A stretch of DNA of 19,475 nucleotides from DATGZX01 sp035296965 (GTDB lineage Bacteria; Planctomycetota; Planctomycetia; Gemmatales; Gemmataceae), in the NCBI GenBank assembly GCA_035296965.1, contig DATGZX010000030.1, positions 1 through 19,475 of the forward strand. The letters are read 5' to 3'. The translations under genes and the position numbers were made by a program. The notes under the pieces are model-generated. The model searched no databases and was not told the DNA's origin. It saw nothing but the letters and a program-made list of their open reading frames with translations. Positions 14,971-19,475 of this stretch are shown here, in pieces; position 1 is the first letter of the stretch; each line of letters opens with the position of its first letter.

Positions 14971-15475
14971 TGAAAACGGAGTGCTGGATTTCCCAGCACG
15001 GAAGCCCCACCGTGGCCTTGCGGCCCTCACTCAGGAGAAGGAAAAAACGACCGATGAGGCACGCTGCGCAGCCTTTGGCTTCCTGCGTGGGCTGGACCAG
15101 CGCGCCCTGGCGGTGGAGTTTCGCTTTCGCGACGGGAACTCTGACTGGTTTCCGTACAGCCTGCTCGCTCTGTGGCGGCACAACCCGTCAGTCGGGCTGC
15201 TGCTGAAGTTTACCGGCGACCTGGTGACGCTGGTGCTGATTCGCGGCAGCAATCTCGACGCGGTGCTGCGGGACAAGGAAATCAACTTGACTGACCGGGG
15301 GTTTCAGCGGCACCGCATCACCTTTGTTCGCGAGATGGACGAGGACGAATTGGGTAAGGCCGGGGAGGGGGAGCCGACCATTGACCGGATCGAGGTTGCG
15401 GAATGCGAGTCAAATGAGGAAGTGCAAGCTTGGCTGAAGAAGGTCGCCCCGGCGTTTATCCGTGGGCACAATTGA
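14963..15475 (+). CDS. Hypothetical protein coupled to the relaxase gene
   Basis: This 170-aa protein has no family I can name. It contains EARCAAFGFLRGLDQRALAV, an aromatic stretch with WFPYSLLALW, then LLLKFTGDLVTLVLIRGSNL and an acidic C-terminal part ending in an amphipathic helix. No signal peptide or membrane segment is clear. ATG 14963 is used because AGGGAG lies seven bases ahead; ATG 14957 is too close to it. The start overlaps the last eight bases of the relaxase gene in another frame, so the two are co-translated. A role as a relaxase accessory or transfer protein is suggested by coupling alone. Confidence 0.75.
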   Translation: MSDENGVLDFPARKPHRGLAALTQEKEKTTDEARCAAFGFLRGLDQRALAVEFRFRDGNSDWFPYSLLALWRHNPSVGLLLKFTGDLVTLVLIRGSNLDAVLRDKEINLTDRGFQRHRITFVREMDEDELGKAGEGEPTIDRIEVAECESNEEVQAWLKKVAPAFIRGHN

Positions 15476-15535
15476 GGCGGGCATCCCTGACGGCGGGAAG
15501 TCGGTATTGGGTCAGTTTGAATCCAGTGCCAGTAT

Positions 15536-15946
15536 TTAATTGCTCGTCCAGTGCTCCTTCGCAACGGCATCTGTCCATGCCGAGCCTAGTGGTTGAAACA
15601 TAAGCCAGGTTTCCGCGAGTTTTCCAGCCTCGATCCGGTAGACCTGCATACCTGCCCGGGTGCGCGTCTCACCGGTGTTCGAGTCCGTCCATTTGAGCGT
15701 AAAGCGGAACCATGCGCGGTCGCCCTCGAATGTGTGATCATACACAACGAACCGTAAATGCGGTCGCTCCTGTCGCGTTTTGGAAATCTCCGCAGCGTAG
15801 GCTTCGCGTGTTACCGTCCGGTCACCTGCTTCGTCGTGCCGGATGTAGTTCGGCTGGATGCAACCGGCGATCAGGTCGTATTGGCCCTCATGCCAAACCC
15901 GCTCCCATCGGTCGAAGAGGTCGCGTAGCATGGTCTCTTGTGACAT
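15536..15946 (-). CDS. SnoaL/NTF2-like domain protein
   Basis: This 136-aa protein has the NTF2/SnoaL cone fold pattern. A helical start (MLRDLFDRWERVWHEGQYD) is followed by YIRHD, then strands LRFVVYDHTFEGDRAWFRFTLKW and GMQVYRIEAGKLAETWLMF. Family members include ester cyclases, isomerases and many small-molecule-binding proteins; the substrate is unknown here. ATG 15946 is chosen because AAGGA lies nine bases ahead and the domain starts at once. It stands alone, divergent from the toxin-antitoxin operon, and has no obvious plasmid function, so it is probably passenger cargo. Confidence 0.8.
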   Translation of the reverse strand: MSQETMLRDLFDRWERVWHEGQYDLIAGCIQPNYIRHDEAGDRTVTREAYAAEISKTRQERPHLRFVVYDHTFEGDRAWFRFTLKWTDSNTGETRTRAGMQVYRIEAGKLAETWLMFQPLGSAWTDAVAKEHWTSN

Positions 15947-16080
15947 CAATAAGTTTCCTTCTTCTCGTGTATCAGTCGCAGTCAGCTTCTGCCAATCCGC
16001 TAGTTTATCAGGGCATCCGCGTTTTGCACTACGCAATTTCAAACCGACCTACTACCGGGAAGTCCGGGAAGTCGTGCCAG

Positions 16081-16131
16081 TTGCACAAAGGCCGCAATTC
16101 TGCTAGACTGGTCGAATAGACAGGTCTATTC
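16081..16131 (+). promoter_or_regulatory. Promoter and palindromic operator of the toxin-antitoxin operon
   Basis: TTGCAC (16081-16086), a 17-base spacer and TAGACT (16104-16109) form a good sigma-70 promoter. Directly downstream is a perfect palindrome, GAATAGAC-AG-GTCTATTC (16114-16131), covering the expected start of transcription and touching the ribosome site of the antitoxin gene. Phd/YefM antitoxins repress their own operons by binding such palindromes. Confidence 0.75.
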
Positions 16132-16142
16132 AAGAGGTGCTT

Positions 16143-16388
16143 ATGACTTCCATCAGCTACTACGAAGCAAGGACGCATTTCTCGGCCCTGCTCGACCAGG
16201 TGGCCAGGGGCAAGAAGATTCTCATTACCCGGCGCGGCCGGCCGGCAGCTCTGCTCAGTCCGCCTCCGGGAGAGGCCCGCAGGGATGTCAAGCAGGTGAT
16301 CGGGGAAATGAAGGCCCTGCGGCGTGGGAACACGCTGGGCAAGGGCATGTCGATCCGTGAAATGATTGAGGCAGGCCGCCGCTTCTGA
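16143..16388 (+). CDS. Phd/YefM-family antitoxin
   Basis: This 81-aa protein has the Phd/YefM N-terminal DNA-binding fold: SISYYEARTHFSALLDQVAR and the strand KILITRRGRPAALLSP. The C-terminal tail, with LGKGMSIREMIEAGRRF, is the toxin-neutralising segment typical of antitoxins paired with VapC. It binds and inhibits the downstream PIN toxin and represses the operon. ATG 16143 has AGAGG five bases ahead; the in-frame GTG at 16137 overlaps the ribosome site. The toxin gene starts 31 bases downstream. Confidence 0.88.
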   Translation: MTSISYYEARTHFSALLDQVARGKKILITRRGRPAALLSPPPGEARRDVKQVIGEMKALRRGNTLGKGMSIREMIEAGRRF

Positions 16389-16419
16389 AGCGGCGGGTCT
16401 GCGGAGAGGATTTGCAGGC

Positions 16420-16863
16420 ATGGCCAAGAAGAAAAGCAAACCCAAGGCAAAATCGTTTGTCCTGGATTGTTCACTTACCGTATCCTGGTTCTTCGAGGAT
16501 GAAGCGGATAAGTATGCGGAGGCAGTCGAGGATTCCTTAACCTCTGCCTCGGCCGTCGTACCCACGCTCTGGCCGCTGGAAGTCGCCAACGCATTACTGG
16601 TTGGCGAGCGCCGGAAACGCGCGACCGAAGCAAAAGTCACCACGTTTTTTGGCCTGCTGAGTTCTCTGCCGATTTCAATTGACGATGAAACGGCCAGCCG
16701 GGCATGGCAGGAATCTATCCGTTTGGCCCGGACATACCAGCTGTCCGTGTACGACGCCGCATATCTGGAACTTGCCCTCCGGCGTGGCCTCCCGCTGGCC
16801 ACGCTCGACGACAGACTGAAGGCTGCCGCCGCTGCGGCCGGGGTTGCTGAATTCACTCCATGA
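16420..16863 (+). CDS. vapC: VapC-family PIN-domain RNase toxin
   Basis: This 147-aa protein has a lysine-rich N-terminal extension (MAKKKSKPKAK) before the PIN domain. The acidic metal-binding residues are all visible: Asp16 in VLDCSLT, Glu54 in WPLEVANAL, Asp112 in VYDAAYLELA, and Asp130/131 in ATLDDRL. VapC toxins cleave tRNA or rRNA and stop translation until neutralised by the antitoxin. GGAGAGGA lies nine bases before ATG 16420. Together with the antitoxin it probably serves plasmid maintenance. The basic tail is unusual and might help RNA binding (inference). Confidence 0.92.
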   Translation: MAKKKSKPKAKSFVLDCSLTVSWFFEDEADKYAEAVEDSLTSASAVVPTLWPLEVANALLVGERRKRATEAKVTTFFGLLSSLPISIDDETASRAWQESIRLARTYQLSVYDAAYLELALRRGLPLATLDDRLKAAAAAAGVAEFTP

Positions 16864-16882
16864 CGACAGGAAACGTGGGCTG

Positions 16883-17083
16883 CTACCGCGTCCTGCCCTG
16901 ATCCTTGCCATTGAGTATCTCATTCAACACAGCCAGCACTAAGACGGTTCCCAACATAACAGTTACGCCAGTAACAAACGGATCGCCTTTCGGACACTGC
17001 TTGCGGATTTGGTTGGAAATCTCCCTACGCACCTGATACTTAAACTCGCGCTCTGCGTAGGTCGTAAGGGGAGTGCCACTCAT
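16883..17083 (-). CDS. Small single-pass membrane protein
   Basis: This 66-aa protein has a charged N-terminal half (YAEREFKYQVRREISNQIRKQ) and one hydrophobic segment, FVTGVTVMLGTVLVLAVLNEI (about 36-56), followed by a short polar basic tail. It matches no family I know. A clear AAGGAG lies seven bases before the ATG, so it is probably real. It starts 12 bases after the stop of the big helicase/methylase gene and is therefore likely co-transcribed with it. It ends 19 bases from the convergent vapC stop. Confidence 0.62.
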   Translation of the reverse strand: MSGTPLTTYAEREFKYQVRREISNQIRKQCPKGDPFVTGVTVMLGTVLVLAVLNEILNGKDQGRTR

Positions 17084-17095
17084 TGGAATACTCCT

Positions 17096-19351
17096 TCAAA
17101 ATACAGGATAGCGCAGCACGGGGGAGCCATCCCGGCGAACTCTGAGCGTTGCATCCAGTGACGGCGTAAGTACGGATACGCGGAGCCGATCATCACCGCC
17201 CCCCCTCTCAGCACATTCCTGGTAAGCCATCTCAGGCGAGGAGGACCAGCGTCGCGTAGAGCTGGAATCGTAAGAGGGCATTTCAGAAATAGGAAGCTGT
17301 CCGGGATTGGCCGGCAGCGACGCCTTCGGCGGCAGGTCGGCAGCATTAGCTTCCGTGCCGTGGTCGGAGGCGGGCAGGGCCTCTGCCCGCCGGCGAATGC
17401 GCGCGGTGACGGGCTCCTCGGCCGTGGAACGGCGTTTGGTGACGCGCTCAGGCGTTGCCTCGACGGTGTGGGCGGATTTCAGGGCCTTGATCTGCTCGGC
17501 CAGCTCGGCAACAGTGGGTTGGCCGTCCTTCGGCTCGGCGCCGGACAGGCCAATTCTCAACTGGTCGCGTAAGTCAGCTAACTGTTTCAGGTAGGCATCA
17601 TGGGCAAATGGCTGGCCGGCCCTTGCCTGATAATCATGCAGCTGCGAGCTGGCGATCTGCAAGTCTTGCTCTGTACGCTCGGATTCAACGCGGTATCCCT
17701 TGGCAATCCGCTCCACGGCATTAAGGATAGCGCGCGGCCCCTGGTGATCGGACAGGTCGCCCAGCCGCGTAACCTTGCCTTCGAGATAAACTTCGGGGTG
17801 CCATTGCGGATGCCGGATGATGCCGAAGGCCAGACCGTGGTACGTGCCAAGTGCGAAGCGCTTGGTAGCATTTACATATTGGGGGATAGCCTCAAGCGCG
17901 TTGCCAAGCACGCCCAGCGTGTCATCCTGCAGCACGCGGCGTCCGCTAATGGTGATGGGTTCACCAGCATGCTCGTCGATAGTGGCTTGATCGGCTGCCA
18001 GGCCGTCAAGGCGCTTGCTCAGGCGTTCGATCTTGTCGGGCAGCTCCTTGAGATTCCTGCGGGCAAGGAACTGTTCGTCCATGTAGGCTCTACGCAATAC
18101 AGAAAGACGCTGGATCTCGGCGTCGGCCTCGGCCAGCGTGAGCACCGCAGGATTGCCGGATGCGATGGCTTTCACCTCGGCATAGGAGAGCTCCTGCCCG
18201 CCGATGTCCTCGGCACGCCGGGAGGCGTTTTCTCCCGTGATTACCTGAGAAATAAACCGCGCTTTCGTTTCCAATGCCTGCCACATATAGGCGTCGAAAC
18301 TTCCCTTCGTGACGTAACGGTAGATAGCGACTTCCTCATTCTCGTTACCCTGGCGGAGGATGCGACCCTCGCGCTGCTCCACCTCGGCGGGTTTCCAGGG
18401 AGCATCGAGGTGATGCAGACCAACCAGGCGTTTCTGCACGTTGGTGCCGGTGCCCATCTTCTGCGTGCTGCCCAGCAGCACGCGGACCTGGCCGCTGCGC
18501 ACCTGGTCAAACAGGGCACGCTTCTTGGCGTCGGAGTCGGCCTCGCCGATGGCGGCGATCTGGCTGCGGGGGATTCCGCCGGCGATGAGTTTCTCGGTGA
18601 TCTCGTCATAAGCGGAATAGCCCCACGGCGTCGGATGCACGCCCATGTCGCAAAAAATCATCTGCGTGCCGCGTTTACCGGTTGTGTCCCGCCAGATGCG
18701 GGTGACATTCTCCACCAGGGCGTTGATCTTTGATTCCGGAGAATCCGGCGCTCCGGCCGACAGCATCCGGGCATCGAGGGCGAGCTTGCGGCCGTCCGTG
18801 GTAATGGCAAGGGCGTTGTCGTCCCTGGGGTCCACCTTCTGTGAACGCAGCCGCTCATAGCGGGCAACTAATTGCTGCTGGATGGCGTGCTGCTCCTCCG
18901 ACATCGGGCAGGCGACAATGACAGGCTTGCCGGTTTCCAGGCGGGGCCGTGGCAGGTCCAGCATCTCGGCCGTTTGCACGTCTGCGAAGGCCCGGAACAT
19001 CATTTGCAATTCCGGCAGGTTGACGAATTTCGAGAAGCGGCTCCTGGGCTTCAATGTTTTCCCGTCCGGCGATATCTCCATCGTGTCCACCACTTCGCCG
19101 AAATTAGCCGCCCAGGCGTCAAAGTGGTCGATGCCACGTGCCTTGAGCCCTTCCGGGTCGAGGAATCGCTGCATCGTATAAAGCTCGCACATGGTGTTGG
19201 AAATCGGCGTGCCGGTGGCAAACGTCACGCCATGCCCGGCGTGTTGCTGGTCCAGGTAGCGGGCTTTCATGTAAAGATCGAAGGCGCGCTCGGAACCGCC
19301 GGTCTGGATACCGGCGACGCGCTCTATCTTGGTCGGCGTCTCCAGGTTCTT
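17096..19351 (-). CDS. C-terminal part of a giant plasmid DNA methylase/helicase, 5'-truncated
   Basis: This is the C-terminal 751 codons of a very large protein of the 'N12 class methylase / SNF2 helicase' type found on many plasmids and integrative elements; full members often exceed 1500 aa. The open frame has no start of its own at the border: it begins with KNLETPTKIERVAG, which in relatives lies inside the helicase domain. Visible motifs are VTFATGTPISN (motif III), VRVLLGSTQKMGTGTNVQ (motif V) and EQREGRILRQGN (motif VI), then a long coiled-coil-rich tail. An internal ATG at 19270 could in principle start a shorter product. The missing half would hold the methylase and ATP-binding motifs. 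The break coincides with the IS-like terminus at 19352. Likely roles of intact relatives include protecting incoming plasmid DNA (inference). Confidence 0.85.
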   Translation of the reverse strand, partial: KNLETPTKIERVAGIQTGGSERAFDLYMKARYLDQQHAGHGVTFATGTPISNTMCELYTMQRFLDPEGLKARGIDHFDAWAANFGEVVDTMEISPDGKTLKPRSRFSKFVNLPELQMMFRAFADVQTAEMLDLPRPRLETGKPVIVACPMSEEQHAIQQQLVARYERLRSQKVDPRDDNALAITTDGRKLALDARMLSAGAPDSPESKINALVENVTRIWRDTTGKRGTQMIFCDMGVHPTPWGYSAYDEITEKLIAGGIPRSQIAAIGEADSDAKKRALFDQVRSGQVRVLLGSTQKMGTGTNVQKRLVGLHHLDAPWKPAEVEQREGRILRQGNENEEVAIYRYVTKGSFDAYMWQALETKARFISQVITGENASRRAEDIGGQELSYAEVKAIASGNPAVLTLAEADAEIQRLSVLRRAYMDEQFLARRNLKELPDKIERLSKRLDGLAADQATIDEHAGEPITISGRRVLQDDTLGVLGNALEAIPQYVNATKRFALGTYHGLAFGIIRHPQWHPEVYLEGKVTRLGDLSDHQGPRAILNAVERIAKGYRVESERTEQDLQIASSQLHDYQARAGQPFAHDAYLKQLADLRDQLRIGLSGAEPKDGQPTVAELAEQIKALKSAHTVEATPERVTKRRSTAEEPVTARIRRRAEALPASDHGTEANAADLPPKASLPANPGQLPISEMPSYDSSSTRRWSSSPEMAYQECAERGGGDDRLRVSVLTPSLDATLRVRRDGSPVLRYPVF

Positions 19352-19475
19352 CTAAGCATGCACACACTACACAGGAAGTGAGCAGCTGTTCGGCGTCAGC
19401 TGGACCCGGTATCATTTCCTTTGCGGCCCTTTTTGATTTGGCCCGCTGGATGGAATCCTGGAAACTGTTGAAAGG
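19352..19475. mobile_element. Probable end of an insertion sequence
   Basis: From 19352 rightward the sequence begins CTAAGCATGCACACAC. This resembles the inward reading of the left-edge element, GTAAGCGTTCACAGTG, sharing TAAGC and CACA at matching places. Rightward of this point the helicase frame is lost, and the TAG codon comes from the terminus itself. No coding region is visible in the 124 bases. Family assignment is tentative. Confidence 0.3.

Noticed and set aside
17600..18733. Plus-strand frame of 377 codons
   Set aside because: It is antisense to the helicase C-terminal region with motifs V and VI; no independent support.

Overview
The window looks like a piece of a conjugative or mobilizable plasmid backbone with accessory cargo. 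The host is most likely a proteobacterium (my inference from GC-rich coding sequence, a RepA/iteron replicon, a ParA partition module and a TrwC-type relaxase). No rRNA, tRNA or CRISPR array was seen.

Layout. (1) Positions 1-140 and 19352-19475 look like ends of insertion-sequence-like elements. Each cuts a gene and supplies its stop or in-frame stop. (2) About 137-6900, all minus strand, is a tightly overlapping defence-type operon. In transcription order it holds a small HTH regulator, a large SNF2-type helicase with a C-terminal DUF3883-like nuclease-fold domain, DarT (DNA ADP-ribosyltransferase toxin), DarG (macrodomain antitoxin), and a DUF1156-type adenine methylase. The methylase is cut off before its catalytic motif. 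(3) 6860-7570 is the replication origin: iterons, a perfect DnaA box and an AT-rich segment with direct repeats. (4) 7443-9544, minus strand, is a compact parA / ribbon-helix-helix partner / repA operon. (5) 9545-10740 is mostly non-coding. It holds a 24-bp-periodic array (candidate centromere), an isolated iteron, a nested inverted-repeat cluster and three TTCAGT-containing repeats. (6) 10741-11817, minus strand, holds three small plasmid proteins of unknown function. (7) 11818-12276 has strong hairpins just upstream of the relaxase gene (candidate oriT). (8) 12277-15475, plus strand, holds a MobF/TrwC relaxase-helicase and an overlapping unknown gene. (9) 15536-15946, minus strand, is a SnoaL/NTF2-like protein. 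(10) 16081-16863, plus strand, is a Phd-like/VapC toxin-antitoxin pair with a clear promoter and palindromic operator. (11) 16883-19351, minus strand, holds a small membrane protein and the C-terminal part of a giant plasmid methylase/helicase.

How it fits together. RepA would bind the iterons just downstream of its own gene to start replication. ParA and its partner would segregate the plasmid, and the relaxase would process it for transfer. VapBC and DarTG can both act as addiction or defence modules. The most interesting part is DarTG inserted with stop/start overlaps between the helicase and methylase genes of a defence operon. This resembles the helicase-methylase-ATPase (Hma-like) or class 1 DISARM-like arrangement, with an autoregulated HTH gene in front. 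The system appears damaged: the methylase lacks its catalytic half and no DUF499-type ATPase is present in the window.
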